From the NCBI RefSeq assembly GCF_900106775.1, contig NZ_FNNQ01000003.1, positions 62,001 to 126,000 on the forward strand: a stretch of 64,000 nt of DNA. Reading direction: 5' to 3'. Below the pieces are notes generated by a model that was not told the DNA's origin, searched no databases, and saw only the letters and a program-made list of their open reading frames with translations. Shown piece by piece: positions 24,749 to 35,661 of this stretch. The number at the start of each line of letters is the position of its first letter. Position 1 is the first letter of the stretch. The translations under genes and the position numbers were made by a program. The DNA is from Marininema mesophilum (GTDB lineage: Bacteria > Bacillota > Bacilli > Thermoactinomycetales > DSM-45169).

Positions 24749-25675
24749 ATGCAGGGGACTTTGAGTAAAGTTGGTCGCTGGGTAGCTGATTCACTGGGAT
24801 GTTCCCCTGATAATATACGCTTGTCACCATTGAATGGAGCAACTTCTTCATGGCTCTACCGAGTATCCAAACGAGGGCAGGAGAGCGGCGGCCTAGGTTG
24901 GGTATTGCGTCTCTTTACAAACGAAAGCTGGTTGCGTGAACAACCAGATCTAGCTTTACGCGAAGAAGAAGCACTTAAGCAAGCTACTTCCCTACCGATT
25001 AATACGCCCAAGTTTATTGCCAATGATCCTACAGGAGTTATCTGTGGTTTTTCTGCTATACTGATGACAGAATTACCAGGGTATGTTCAGTTAAAACCTA
25101 GGGATGAGAAAAAGTGGCTTACAGAGCTAGCAAAGACGTTGGCCACTATTCACCAAAGTATGGAGCTAACTTCTTTTCCTTGGAAATATGATCCTTGGTT
25201 CGACCCTGCCCAGCCGAGCTCCTTTTCCTGGTCACGCCATTCGATAGAATGGGACAGGCTATCCAGCATACTAGCGGAGCGGAAACAAGGAACCCTCACC
25301 TTTATTCACCGAGACTTTCACCCTGCCAATGTATTGTGGGAGGGAGAGAAGGTGAGCGGTGTGGTGGATTGGGTCAATGCATGCTTGGGTCCAGCGGAAG
25401 CCGATGTGGCACATTGTCGTCTTAATCTGGCACTATTGCGAGGGATAGATGCCGCGGAATCCTTTTTACGTGCTTATCAACAGGAGGCGGGGATAAGCTA
25501 CGATCCCTGGTGGGATATGAATGGGATGGCAAGTTGGTTTGAGGAGCCTCCGAGGGTGTATAAGGGGTGGCCTGCCTTTGGTGTGCATGATCTAACAGGT
25601 GAGATTGTTCAGGAACGGGCGGAACATTTCCTTGAAGTAACGCTAGGTAAAATGGTTCATCGGATTGAACCATAA
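24749..25675 (+). CDS. Aminoglycoside phosphotransferase (APH) family kinase-like protein
   Basis: The 308-residue protein has the catalytic loop FIHRDFHPANVLW followed by the metal-binding GVVDWVNACLGPAEADVAH of the APH/choline kinase family, and a weak nucleotide-binding region near the start. Members phosphorylate small molecules; the substrate is unknown and drug resistance should not be assumed. An AAGGTGAAAGG site lies upstream. It separates ywlG from glyA, which are closer in B. subtilis. Confidence 0.8.
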   Translation: MQGTLSKVGRWVADSLGCSPDNIRLSPLNGATSSWLYRVSKRGQESGGLGWVLRLFTNESWLREQPDLALREEEALKQATSLPINTPKFIANDPTGVICGFSAILMTELPGYVQLKPRDEKKWLTELAKTLATIHQSMELTSFPWKYDPWFDPAQPSSFSWSRHSIEWDRLSSILAERKQGTLTFIHRDFHPANVLWEGEKVSGVVDWVNACLGPAEADVAHCRLNLALLRGIDAAESFLRAYQQEAGISYDPWWDMNGMASWFEEPPRVYKGWPAFGVHDLTGEIVQERAEHFLEVTLGKMVHRIEP

Positions 25676-25679
25676 TCAG

Positions 25680-25711
25680 ATTCCCGAAAATTTCTGAGAA
25701 TCTGTTACAAT
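25680..25711 (+). promoter_or_regulatory. glyA promoter with a PurBox-like sequence
   Basis: TGTTACAAT at 25703-25711 is an extended -10 element. Just upstream, 25680-25692 matches 11 of 13 positions of the PurR box AWWWCCGAACWWT. B. subtilis glyA belongs to the PurR regulon, but a second inverted box, normally needed, was not found. Confidence 0.4.
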
Positions 25712-25761
25712 GAAGCGTGACATCATCATTTCGTATTGAATTGATAGAGGGGGAATTTTTG

Positions 25762-27009
25762 TTGGAACATGTACGGCAGACGGATCCAGAAGTCGCAGCG
25801 GCTATCAGCCAGGAGTTGGGCCGGCAACGAGGTAAAATCGAACTGATTGCATCGGAAAATTTTGTCAGCCGTGCAGTGTTGGAAGCCTTAGGTACCGTGC
25901 TGACCAACAAGTACGCTGAAGGATACCCTGCAAAGCGGTACTATGGTGGTTGTGAGTTTGTGGATGAGGTGGAGGATTTAGCTCGAGATCGTGCTAAAGA
26001 ACTTTTTGGTGCGGAGCATGCGAACGTTCAGCCACACTCGGGTGCCCAGGCAAATATGGCGGTCTATTTTGCAGTGTTAGAGCCAGGGGACACCGTGTTA
26101 GGGATGGATTTGTCGCACGGCGGTCACCTTACCCATGGTAGCCCGGTAAACTTCTCAGGTAAATTGTACAACTTCGTAAGTTATGGTGTGGATGAAACTT
26201 CCCATCGCATCGATTTCGACAAGGTACGGGAATTGGCGAAAGAGCACCAGCCGAAGATGATCGTAGCGGGTGCTAGTGCCTATCCACGCACCATCGACTT
26301 TGAACAGATGAAGGCGATTGCTGATGAAGTAGGCGCCATGCTCATGGTTGATATGGCTCATATCGCAGGGCTCGCTGCCACAGGGAATCACCCAAATCCT
26401 GTTCCCTATGCGGACTTTGTGACAACCACCACCCATAAAACGCTGCGCGGCCCTCGTGGAGGGATGATTCTCTGTAAAGAGAAGTATGCAAAAGCGATAG
26501 ATAAGACTATCTTTCCAGGAATCCAAGGCGGTCCTTTGATGCATGTGATCGCCGCAAAAGCGGTCGCCTTCAAAGAAGCGCTCGGGGAAGGGTTTAAAAC
26601 CTATTCCAAACTGATTGTGGATAATGCCCGTTACTTGTCAGAAGCGCTCATCGAACGGGGTTTCAGCATCATTTCAGGAGGAACGGATAATCACTTGATC
26701 CTGATCGATGTGAGGAATACAGGCCTTACAGGGAAAACAGCTGAGCATCTCCTTGATGAAGCGGGAATCACCGTCAACAAAAACGCTATTCCATTTGATC
26801 CAGAGAGTCCTTTTGTTACCAGCGGAATTCGCATCGGTACGCCGGCTGTGACCACTCGTCATATGAATAAGAGTGCGATGACAGAGATCGCTGATATCAT
26901 GGCGCAAGTGTTGAAAAACCCTGAGAATGATCAAGCTCAACAAGAGGCTCGTCAACGGGTAGCTGAGCTAACAGCGAAATTCCCTTTATATGCTGATATG
27001 GATATATAA
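25762..27009 (+). CDS. glyA: Serine hydroxymethyltransferase
   Basis: The 415-residue PLP enzyme converts serine and tetrahydrofolate to glycine and methylene-tetrahydrofolate. It shows IELIASENFVS, NKYAEGYPAKRYYGG, VDMAHIAGL and the PLP-lysine motif TTTTHKTLRGPRGG with Lys226. The TTG at 25762 gives the same length as the Bacillus enzyme and lies eight bases from AGAGGGGGA; a TTG one codon earlier is possible. upp follows after a hairpin, as in B. subtilis. Confidence 0.96.
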   Translation: MEHVRQTDPEVAAAISQELGRQRGKIELIASENFVSRAVLEALGTVLTNKYAEGYPAKRYYGGCEFVDEVEDLARDRAKELFGAEHANVQPHSGAQANMAVYFAVLEPGDTVLGMDLSHGGHLTHGSPVNFSGKLYNFVSYGVDETSHRIDFDKVRELAKEHQPKMIVAGASAYPRTIDFEQMKAIADEVGAMLMVDMAHIAGLAATGNHPNPVPYADFVTTTTHKTLRGPRGGMILCKEKYAKAIDKTIFPGIQGGPLMHVIAAKAVAFKEALGEGFKTYSKLIVDNARYLSEALIERGFSIISGGTDNHLILIDVRNTGLTGKTAEHLLDEAGITVNKNAIPFDPESPFVTSGIRIGTPAVTTRHMNKSAMTEIADIMAQVLKNPENDQAQQEARQRVAELTAKFPLYADMDI

Positions 27010-27021
27010 ATCGAGCAAGAT

Positions 27022-27066
27022 AAGGAAGCACACCCTCGTAGGGTTTCTGCGCTGGGGTGCTTCCTT
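27022..27066 (+). terminator. Hairpin between glyA and upp
   Basis: A perfect 10-bp stem (27022-27031 with 27057-27066), extended by CCC/GGG, follows glyA. The T tract is short, so it may only partly stop transcription into upp. Confidence 0.6.
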
Positions 27067-27105
27067 TCGAGTGAATGGAATGGATGGCGATTGGAGGCGG
27101 CCTTA

Positions 27106-27735
27106 TTGAGTAATGTATATGTATTTGATCACCCCCTCATCCAGCATAAGCTTACCTATATTCGGGATGAAAACACGGGTACCAAGGAGTTCCGTGAATT
27201 GGTGGATGAGGTGGCGGCCTTGATGGCTTATGAGATCACTCGGGATATGCCACTGAAAGATGTGACGGTAGAGACCCCTGTGATGGAGGCTTCATGTAAG
27301 ATTTTATCAGGAAAGAAGCTAGGTCTTGTCCCGATCCTACGAGCAGGCCTCGGTATGGTTGATGGAATCCTCCGTCTGATTCCCGCGGCGAAGGTGGGAC
27401 ACATCGGGTTATATCGTGATCCGGAAACCCTGCAAGCGATCCAGTATTACGCGAAAATGCCTTCAGACATTGGTGAACGCGAGTTGATTGTCATCGATCC
27501 GATGTTGGCAACGGGAGGATCTGCCTCAGAAGCGATACGCATGATCAAAAATATGGGTGCAAAAAACATCCGTATGATGTGTTTGATTGCTGCTCCAGAA
27601 GGGATTGAACGACTACAAGAGGATCATCCCGATGTGGATATCTATGTTGCTGCTGTGGATGAAAAGCTAGATGAGAAGAGTTATATCGTCCCAGGCTTAG
27701 GAGATGCGGGAGACCGTCTCTTTGGCACCAAGTAA
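27106..27735 (+). CDS. upp: Uracil phosphoribosyltransferase
   Basis: The 209-residue enzyme makes UMP from uracil and PRPP. It begins SNVYVFDHPLIQHKLTYIR and has the PRPP-binding DPMLATGGSASEAI and the uracil-binding YIVPGLGDAGDR end. The TTG at 27106 lies eight bases from GGAGGCGG and gives the family's usual length; a TTG at 27091 overlaps the site. Terminators lie on both sides. Confidence 0.96.
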   Translation: MSNVYVFDHPLIQHKLTYIRDENTGTKEFRELVDEVAALMAYEITRDMPLKDVTVETPVMEASCKILSGKKLGLVPILRAGLGMVDGILRLIPAAKVGHIGLYRDPETLQAIQYYAKMPSDIGERELIVIDPMLATGGSASEAIRMIKNMGAKNIRMMCLIAAPEGIERLQEDHPDVDIYVAAVDEKLDEKSYIVPGLGDAGDRLFGTK

Positions 27736-27744
27736 ATTTTGAAT

Positions 27745-27795
27745 AACCTTCTTCTTTTTCGGTAAAGAATTACTGAGAAGAGAGGTTTTTTCTTT
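27745..27795 (+). terminator. Intrinsic terminator of upp
   Basis: AACCT (27745-27749) plus TCTTCT pair with AGAAGA plus AGGTT (ending 27787), with one bulged G, and run into T-rich sequence. Confidence 0.75.
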
Positions 27796-27901
27796 TATGT
27801 AAAGGGTTTTTTAGCATGTCGCATTTAGCAGGAGATTTGGATCGATCCATGTTTCTCTGGAAAATGTGACAATGTGTTCATAATACTGCGCCGGGAAAGC
27901 G

Positions 27902-27931
27902 TTGACATGGCGTTGAACCCTTCGGTAGTAT
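27902..27931 (+). promoter_or_regulatory. Probable promoter of the ATP synthase operon
   Basis: A consensus TTGACA at 27902-27907 is followed after 18 bases by TAGTAT (27926-27931), with TATTAT overlapping as an alternative. It lies about 90 bases before atpZ, after the upp terminator. Confidence 0.6.
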
Positions 27932-28016
27932 TATACAGGGAACCCTTATGGGCTAAAGGACTTTATACAGTGAAGACGCTCCAAATAATCAGAACATCTC
28001 CCATTCTAAGTAGAGA

Positions 28017-28244
28017 GTGGTGTCTGATGTGAAGAAAAATGGTGACGATCCCTGGAAGATGGTGGCGGTTCTCGGAGCCCTTGGCATTGAGGTAGTCATT
28101 CTCACACTTGCAGGTGCTTGGGTGGGAAAAACACTAGACGCACACTTTGATTCAAAGCCGATTTTCATGGCCGTTGGTGTACTCGGCGGGCTAGTGATCA
28201 GCTTCGTTGGTGCGGCTCTCACCATCCGGTCCTTTTTGAAATAG
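28017..28244 (+). CDS. atpZ: AtpZ/AtpI family small membrane protein
   Basis: The protein has up to 75 residues and two membrane helices (VVILTLAGAWVGKTL and MAVGVLGGLVISFVGAAL), the AtpZ pattern found before atpI in many operons. It is thought to help ATP synthase assembly or Mg/Ca handling together with AtpI. The start is uncertain: GTG codons at 28017, 28020 and 28029 are in frame and none has a strong site; 28029 gives MKKNGDDPWKMV, the most family-like N-terminus. Confidence 0.75.
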   Translation: MVSDVKKNGDDPWKMVAVLGALGIEVVILTLAGAWVGKTLDAHFDSKPIFMAVGVLGGLVISFVGAALTIRSFLK

Positions 28245-28370
28245 AGGAGCGCCGTTCTGCCCCAGAAGGTCCCGACAGTGTTCCGCCCCGTTTGGCTGTT
28301 AGTAGAGAAGTGCCCTCTTTTCTGTTAGAATACCCTGGGATGCAAGGGACATGACAAAGGATGATTAGCC

Positions 28371-28763
28371 ATGGAAGCATTGGATCTCAGGCGACGCCGC
28401 ATGATAACTCTCTCAATAATTCCTCTTTTTATTTTTTTGCTTCTATGGATTATTACACCTTATCGACCCTTTTTTGCCGGATTAGCCTTGGGTGCAGGCA
28501 TCAGTTTGTGTAATATTCTCTATCTGGCTAGACGGATTCGCATCATCGGCGAAGTGGCGGCAGCAGGTTCTCAGCCTCGGTCGGGAACGGGACTTCTCAC
28601 CCGAATCCTGTTGGTGGTCTTCGGCGTAGGCCTCACTTTCCGCTACCCAGAATGGTTCGACTATCGTTCGTTCCTGCTCGGTTTGCCGATGTGTTATGTG
28701 CTCCTGATCATTGTGGAATATTGGAGCAAAGGCAAGGAAAGATTATCCAATAGAAAGGGGTGA
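28371..28763 (+). CDS. atpI: ATP synthase subunit I
   Basis: The 130-residue protein has four predicted helices and charged ends, the usual AtpI shape. AtpI helps assemble the c-ring and is not part of the final enzyme. It precedes atpB by 9 bases. The 126 bases between atpZ and atpI contain no gene. Confidence 0.85.
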   Translation: MEALDLRRRRMITLSIIPLFIFLLLWIITPYRPFFAGLALGAGISLCNILYLARRIRIIGEVAAAGSQPRSGTGLLTRILLVVFGVGLTFRYPEWFDYRSFLLGLPMCYVLLIIVEYWSKGKERLSNRKG

Positions 28764-28772
28764 GCAAAGTAA

Positions 28773-29522
28773 ATGGAAGCAACACCGAAGGTGGAGTTTC
28801 TTGGTCTCACCTTTGATCTGACGGTGATCTTCGCTTCTCTCTTGACAGCAGCGATCGTTCTTGTGATTACGATCCTGGGTACTCGAGGACGAGCGATGCG
28901 ACCAGGCAAGTTTCAAAACTTTGTCGAGATGATCCTGGAGTTTATTCGTGGGGTCAACAACATGAGCTTTAACACCAAAAGGGCAGAACGTTATCTAAGT
29001 TTCTCCTTGACGCTCTTCTTGTACATCTTCATCGCTAACCAATTGGGTGTTCTGCTTATGATTTCAGCAGATGTGCATCATCCCATTCCTGCGTTAGGTC
29101 TTACAGAAGAGGCCTTGTCATCTGTTGAAAGTAAAGTAGCTCTATTTAAATCACCGACAGCAGATATCAATGTGGCGATTGCTCTTGCGTTTGCAATTAC
29201 AATTTATGCCCATATCATGGGTGTGCGCAAAAGCCCGAAGGGTTACTTTACGCACTATGTAAAGCCTTATTTTTGGATGCTACCCCTGCACTTGATTGAT
29301 GAGGTGGCTAAGCCAGTAACGCATGCAATGCGTCTCTGGGCAAATATCTTTGCTGGGGAAGTACTCATTGTGATCCTACTCAGTTTTGGCGCACCGTTAA
29401 TCACTGGGGCACCCTTATTAGTCTGGATCGGATTTTCTCTTTTTGTTGGAACAATCCAAGCGTATATCTTTACTGTACTCGCGACGGTGTATATCTCGCA
29501 GAAGACTTCTGACGAACATTAA
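28773..29522 (+). CDS. atpB: ATP synthase subunit a
   Basis: The 249-residue membrane protein forms the proton half-channels against the c-ring. The essential arginine lies in THAMRLWANIFAGE, and PLHLIDEVAKPV is the conserved stretch before it. An AAAGGGGTGAG site precedes ATG 28773. Length and place are normal. Confidence 0.96.
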   Translation: MEATPKVEFLGLTFDLTVIFASLLTAAIVLVITILGTRGRAMRPGKFQNFVEMILEFIRGVNNMSFNTKRAERYLSFSLTLFLYIFIANQLGVLLMISADVHHPIPALGLTEEALSSVESKVALFKSPTADINVAIALAFAITIYAHIMGVRKSPKGYFTHYVKPYFWMLPLHLIDEVAKPVTHAMRLWANIFAGEVLIVILLSFGAPLITGAPLLVWIGFSLFVGTIQAYIFTVLATVYISQKTSDEH

Positions 29523-29582
29523 GCTCGATATGGGCCGCTGTTTTGAAAAGAGATGGGTTTATAAAAAAGGAGGATGTAACAA

Positions 29583-29816
29583 ATGGAATTAGGAGTTCTC
29601 GCAGGTGGAATTATGATTGGTCTTGCTGCTTTGGCTGCAGGTATTGGTAACGGTCTTTTATTCAGCCGCTATTTGGAAGGTATCACTCGTCAACCAGAAG
29701 CGCAGAGCAAATTGTTTAGTCAAGCTATGATTACCCTCGGTCTCGTAGAAGCGCTGCCGATTATCTCTATTGCTTTTGGGATCTTGGTGCTATTCGGTAT
29801 TGTTCCACCGAAGTAA
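29583..29816 (+). CDS. atpE: ATP synthase subunit c
   Basis: The 77-residue hairpin protein forms the rotor ring. Helix one holds GLAALAAGIGNGLL, the polar loop is RQPEAQ, and the proton-binding carboxylate is Glu56 in GLVEALPI. No sodium-binding pattern is obvious, so proton coupling is inferred. A perfect AAGGAGGATG site precedes the ATG. A strong hairpin lies just after it. Confidence 0.97.
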   Translation: MELGVLAGGIMIGLAALAAGIGNGLLFSRYLEGITRQPEAQSKLFSQAMITLGLVEALPIISIAFGILVLFGIVPPK

Positions 29817-29826
29817 CCAGAAGCGA

Positions 29827-29858
29827 ACGCCTATAGGCGGGGAAGTGAGGTTCCCCGC
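29827..29858 (+). promoter_or_regulatory. Intercistronic hairpin between atpE and atpF
   Basis: GGCGGGGAA (29835-29843) and TTCCCCGCC (29850-29858) form a perfect 9-bp stem. It overlaps a 12-base palindrome at 29827-29838, so two structures compete. There is no true T tract. Such a stem could protect the atpE message and raise subunit c output. Confidence 0.6.
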
Positions 29859-29919
29859 CTTTGCTTGCTGTGATAGTAAGCACCACGTCGAGCAACGGGA
29901 TCGAAGGGAGTGAACTCTG

Positions 29920-30408
29920 TTGTTAAAAATAGAATTGGGCAATATTATTGCTCAACTCGTGATTGTAATCGTCCTGATGCTACTCGTTTCCAAATTTGCG
30001 TTGAAACCGATGCTCAACACAATGAGAGCACGACAGGATCATATCGATGAACAGATTTCTTCAGCTGAAAACAACCGCAAAGAAGCGGAGAAATTGTTAG
30101 CCGAACAGCGTGAGGCACTTGAAGTTGCTCGTGTTGAAGCAAAGGAGATCATTGAGCGCTCTAAGGTTCAAAAGGACCGTGAAGCTGCTGAAATCATCCG
30201 TGAGGCAGAAGATCGTGCTAGCCGGATGGTGAAGGATGCCTCCTTGGAAATCAACCGGGAAAAAGAGAAAGCCCTTGCTGAACTACGTGATGAGGTGGGT
30301 CGTCTCTCTATCTTGCTCGCTTCCAAAGTGATGGAAGAGGAGATGGATGAGAGCCAGCAAGCCAAGCTGGTGGACCGTTACCTTGAACGGGTAGGCGAAT
30401 TACAATGA
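29920..30408 (+). CDS. atpF: ATP synthase subunit b
   Basis: The 162-residue protein has one N-terminal membrane helix (IIAQLVIVIVLMLLVSKFA) and a long charged coiled coil, forming the peripheral stalk. The start is TTG 29920 behind GAAGGGAGTG. The last four bases overlap the ATG of atpH. Confidence 0.95.
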   Translation: MLKIELGNIIAQLVIVIVLMLLVSKFALKPMLNTMRARQDHIDEQISSAENNRKEAEKLLAEQREALEVARVEAKEIIERSKVQKDREAAEIIREAEDRASRMVKDASLEINREKEKALAELRDEVGRLSILLASKVMEEEMDESQQAKLVDRYLERVGELQ

Positions 30409-30950
30409 GCCAATCCATCGTTGCAAAACGGTATGCAAAAGCATTGTTTCAAATTGCCTTAGAGAAGAATCGTCTCGATGAAGTGGAGCAGGAGTGGCAA
30501 GGTGTTGTTGAAGCGCTAGGTCACCATCCAGAACTAGCTGGTTGGCTCGCTCATCCCCGTGTGGCAGCGGAGGAGAAAAAAGCTCTCTTAGGCAAATTGT
30601 TTGCTAACCATTCGGACTTGACTCAAAACCTACTCTTCTTGCTCATTGAGCGTCGTCGTGAAGACGTGATTGAAGCGGTAGGGGCAGAGTATAAGAAGTT
30701 GGCTAACGAAAGTAAGGGAGTAGCTGAGGCAGAAGTAATCACTGCCCGTGCTCTAACGGAAGAAGAAGAAAAAGAATTAATCGCCGTATTCCAAAAACAG
30801 ATTGGAAAGACACTGGTTGTAAAAAACCGTGTGGATTCAGATCTGTTGGGCGGTGTGACTGTAAAGATTGGCGATCGTCTCTATGACGGTAGCCTTGCCG
30901 GCAAATTGGAGCGGTTTAGAAAGCAATTAACCAGCTCCCGCGCAGGCTAA
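30405..30950 (+). CDS. atpH: ATP synthase delta subunit
   Basis: The 181-residue protein links F1 to the b stalk. It opens with SIVAKRYAKALFQIA and has the C-terminal DLLGGVTVKIGDRLYDGSL motif of the OSCP/delta family. Its start overlaps atpF by four bases, so translation is coupled. Confidence 0.95.
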   Translation: MSQSIVAKRYAKALFQIALEKNRLDEVEQEWQGVVEALGHHPELAGWLAHPRVAAEEKKALLGKLFANHSDLTQNLLFLLIERRREDVIEAVGAEYKKLANESKGVAEAEVITARALTEEEEKELIAVFQKQIGKTLVVKNRVDSDLLGGVTVKIGDRLYDGSLAGKLERFRKQLTSSRAG

Positions 30951-30978
30951 CTCGGATCGGAAGAATAGGGGTGAAACC

Positions 30979-32493
<1,515 letters not shown>

Positions 32494-32558
32494 CGGCCTA
32501 GCCGTCTCCCACTGAACACGGGTCGGCATAACCGACGGAGGAAAGGCGGTGAACAACT

Positions 32559-33428
32559 ATGGCAGAAAACATGCGGGATATTAAGCGGCGGATCAGCTCC
32601 ACACAGAACATGAAGCAGATTACCAAAGCGATGAAGTTGGTTGCCGCTGCTAAACTGCGTAGAGCTCAAGAGCAAGCGCAGGCATCCCGGCCTTACACCG
32701 ATAAGATGCGGGAAGTGATCGCATCCGTCGCCGCCGGTGCAAAGGGGATCCAACATCCGATGTTGGTCTCCCGTCCGGTGAAGAAAACGGGGTACCTGGT
32801 GATTTCATCCGACCGGGGTCTAGCCGGTGGGTTTAACGCCAACTTGCTACGTTCTTTGACGAAAACCATTAAGGAACGGCATCAGAGCTCCGAAGAGTAC
32901 GGGATCTTTGCGGTCGGTCGCAAGGGTCGCGATTTCTTAAAACGGCGGGACTATCCGATTATTGCTGAGGTTACGGGTATCTCTGACTCCCCTCAGTACG
33001 CGGATATCAAGTCCATCGCAAAACAAGCTGTTCAAATGTTCGCCGAGGGTGCTTTTGATGAACTCTATCTCGTCTATAACGAATTCATCAACCCGGTAAC
33101 CCAGCGCCCTGTTCAAAATTGTCTCCTTCCTTTAGCAGAGGTGGAGACAGAGGATGACGCAGGTATCCAAGCACTATACGAATACGAGCCATCCCCAGAA
33201 GAAGTACTGGAAGCGATTCTGCCCCGCTATGCAGAAACCCTCGTATACAGTGCACTGTTGGAGTCCAAGGCTAGCGAATTCGGTGCGCGGATGACAGCGA
33301 TGAGCAGTGCAAGCGACAACGCTACGGAGATGATTGCTAAATACACGCTTGAATACAACCGAGCGCGTCAAGCGGCGATCACTCAGGAATTGGCGGAAAT
33401 CGTTGGTGGAGCGAATGCATTAAGCTAA
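32559..33428 (+). CDS. atpG: ATP synthase gamma subunit
   Basis: The 289-residue central-shaft protein starts AENMRDIKRRISSTQNMKQI and ends with the conserved helix SASDNATEMIAKYTLEYNRA. It rotates inside the alpha/beta ring. GGAGGAAAGG precedes the ATG at 32559. Confidence 0.96.
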   Translation: MAENMRDIKRRISSTQNMKQITKAMKLVAAAKLRRAQEQAQASRPYTDKMREVIASVAAGAKGIQHPMLVSRPVKKTGYLVISSDRGLAGGFNANLLRSLTKTIKERHQSSEEYGIFAVGRKGRDFLKRRDYPIIAEVTGISDSPQYADIKSIAKQAVQMFAEGAFDELYLVYNEFINPVTQRPVQNCLLPLAEVETEDDAGIQALYEYEPSPEEVLEAILPRYAETLVYSALLESKASEFGARMTAMSSASDNATEMIAKYTLEYNRARQAAITQELAEIVGGANALS

Positions 33429-33571
33429 ACTTTCCGTTTGGATAAATAAAGGTTGCTGAGAAGAAAATCTTCGCCTCAACGCTAAAGATTTATTAATCAG
33501 TTCTGTGCCTGGCATGGAACTTAAATATCTGCTGGTGGTATTGTGCTAGTGGACTTTAAGGAGGGAAACGG

Positions 33572-34981
33572 ATGAACATCGGACGCGTCAGCCAGGTAAT
33601 GGGCCCCGTCGTCGACATCGAATTCGATCGTGGTCAATTGCCGGATACCAATAACGCGATTACCATTAAACAAAAAGCGAAATCCGAAAACGAATCGGAT
33701 ATCAACCTGACTGTGGAAGCAGCCCTCCACTTGGGGGACAACATGGTACGTTGTATTGCCATGTCTTCCACCGACGGTTTGGTCCGTGGAACGGAAGCCG
33801 TTGATACAGGAAAAGCAATTACGATTCCAGTAGGTCGTTCTACTTTGGGCCGAGTTTTCAACGTATTGGGTGATCCCATCGATAAGAAGGGCGATGTAAC
33901 TTCGGAGACCAACTACTCCATCCATCGTCCTGCTCCAAGCTACGAGAACCTCTCTACTCAAGAAGAGATCCTGGAAACCGGAATTAAGGTTGTTGACCTC
34001 CTAGCTCCTTATGCTAAGGGTGGTAAAATCGGCCTCTTCGGTGGAGCGGGTGTAGGTAAAACCGTTCTCATTCAGGAATTGATCCACAACATCGCACAAG
34101 AGCACGGCGGTCTTTCCGTATTTGCTGGTGTAGGTGAGCGGACTCGTGAAGGGAACGACCTCTACCACGAAATGAGCGATTCTGGTGTTATTGAAAAGAC
34201 CACCATGGTCTTCGGTCAGATGAACGAGCCACCAGGTGCCCGGATGCGTGTAGCATTGACTGGGTTAACCATGGCGGAGTATTTCCGTGATGAAGAAGGG
34301 CAAGACGTGCTCTTCTTCGTAGATAACATCTTCCGCTTCACCCAAGCGGGTGGGGAAGTGTCCGCGCTTCTTGGCCGGATGCCTTCCGCGGTAGGTTATC
34401 AGCCGACTCTGGCAACGGAGATGGGTCAGCTCCAGGAGCGGATCACCTCTACCAACAAGGGATCTGTAACCTCCATCCAGGCGATTTACGTACCTGCGGA
34501 TGACTACACTGATCCAGCTCCGGCAACCGCCTTTGCTCACTTGGATGCAACCACCAACTTGGAGCGTTCCTTGGCAGCAAAAGCGATCTTCCCAGCTGTG
34601 GATCCATTGGCATCGACCTCTCGGATCCTCTCCCCAGCCGTTGTAGGGCAAGAGCACTATGACGTCGCTCGTGGAGTACAGCAAATCCTGCAACGCTACA
34701 AAGAGTTGCAAGATATCATCGCCATCCTCGGGATGGATGAACTATCTGAAGAGGATAAGCAGAGCGTTGCACGCGCTCGTCGCATCGAGAAGTTCCTCTC
34801 CCAGCCGATGAACGTGGCTGAACAGTTCACCGGTCAACCTGGTAAATACGTTCCCGTTAAAGAAACGGTACGTAGCTTCAAAGAAATCCTGGACGGTCAA
34901 CATGATGACCTCCCTGAAGACGCCTTCTACATGGTTGGTAGCATCGACGAAGTAGTAGAAAAGGCGAAGCAGCTCGCTTGA
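33572..34981 (+). CDS. atpD: ATP synthase subunit beta
   Basis: The 469-residue catalytic subunit has the P-loop GGAGVGKT, GVGERTREGNDLYHEM with the catalytic Glu, and FFVDNIFRFTQAG. An AAGGAGGG site precedes the ATG. The 143-base gap after atpG has no gene or clear terminator. Confidence 0.97.
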   Translation: MNIGRVSQVMGPVVDIEFDRGQLPDTNNAITIKQKAKSENESDINLTVEAALHLGDNMVRCIAMSSTDGLVRGTEAVDTGKAITIPVGRSTLGRVFNVLGDPIDKKGDVTSETNYSIHRPAPSYENLSTQEEILETGIKVVDLLAPYAKGGKIGLFGGAGVGKTVLIQELIHNIAQEHGGLSVFAGVGERTREGNDLYHEMSDSGVIEKTTMVFGQMNEPPGARMRVALTGLTMAEYFRDEEGQDVLFFVDNIFRFTQAGGEVSALLGRMPSAVGYQPTLATEMGQLQERITSTNKGSVTSIQAIYVPADDYTDPAPATAFAHLDATTNLERSLAAKAIFPAVDPLASTSRILSPAVVGQEHYDVARGVQQILQRYKELQDIIAILGMDELSEEDKQSVARARRIEKFLSQPMNVAEQFTGQPGKYVPVKETVRSFKEILDGQHDDLPEDAFYMVGSIDEVVEKAKQLA

Positions 34982-35009
34982 GGCTAGGAGCTGAAAGGAG
35001 AGAGTGTCC

Positions 35010-35414
35010 ATGAGTACCACGCAATTGGACATCGTGACACCCGAGAAGAAAGTATACTCGGATCAGGTAGACATGGTGACCGCCCGGGCAGCTGAAGGGG
35101 ATATCGGGATCCTTGCGAACCATGCCCCCTTTATCAGTCCTCTTCAAGTGACAGCTGTCAAAGTGAAGAAAGATGGTCAGGACTTCCTCATCGCCATTAC
35201 CGATGGATTTATGGAAGTACACGACAACAAGGTCACCATCCTCGCCGAGACGGCAGAACTACCCTCCGAGATCGACGTGGATCGAGCCATTGCTGCTAAA
35301 GAGCGCGCGGAAGCGCGTCTCGCTGGCAAGAAACAAGAAGACCTGGATTTCGAACGGGCCCAACTTTCTCTGCAACGGGCCGCTGTTCGAATCACCGTCG
35401 GACAGAGTCGTTAA
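35010..35414 (+). CDS. atpC: ATP synthase epsilon subunit
   Basis: The 134-residue subunit has an N-terminal beta sandwich (TTQLDIVTPEKKVYS, EGDIGILANHAPFI) and a C-terminal helical hairpin that can inhibit hydrolysis. ATG 35010 is nine bases from AAAGGAG; a GTG at 35004 is too close to the site. It ends the operon. Confidence 0.95.
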   Translation: MSTTQLDIVTPEKKVYSDQVDMVTARAAEGDIGILANHAPFISPLQVTAVKVKKDGQDFLIAITDGFMEVHDNKVTILAETAELPSEIDVDRAIAAKERAEARLAGKKQEDLDFERAQLSLQRAAVRITVGQSR

Positions 35415-35448
35415 ATCTCTATTGTAAGGGACTTGGCAATAAAAATGT

Positions 35449-35490
35449 GAGACAGACCTACAAGCTAACACTTGTAGGTCTGTCTCTTTG
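35449..35490 (+). terminator. Intrinsic terminator of the ATP synthase operon
   Basis: A perfect 16-bp stem (35449-35464 with 35471-35486), a six-base loop and a short T tract close the atp transcript. Confidence 0.9.
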
Positions 35491-35661
35491 TTTATACAAG
35501 ATATTTTAGTTAGTAAACAGATTTATAAGGTGTGAAATAAAGGTGCAAATCCCGGTATGAAAATTCCAAACATATTGCAAACGCAATCATTACCTGAAAA
35601 ATCATTATCAGGTAGATATACCCCTCGTTTTGGTAAAGTGGTTGTATGGTGGATAATTTGA

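Noticed and set aside
25680..25760. Full PurR operator for glyA
   Set aside because: Only one imperfect box is present; the inverted partner box was not found, so it is kept as a weak annotation only.
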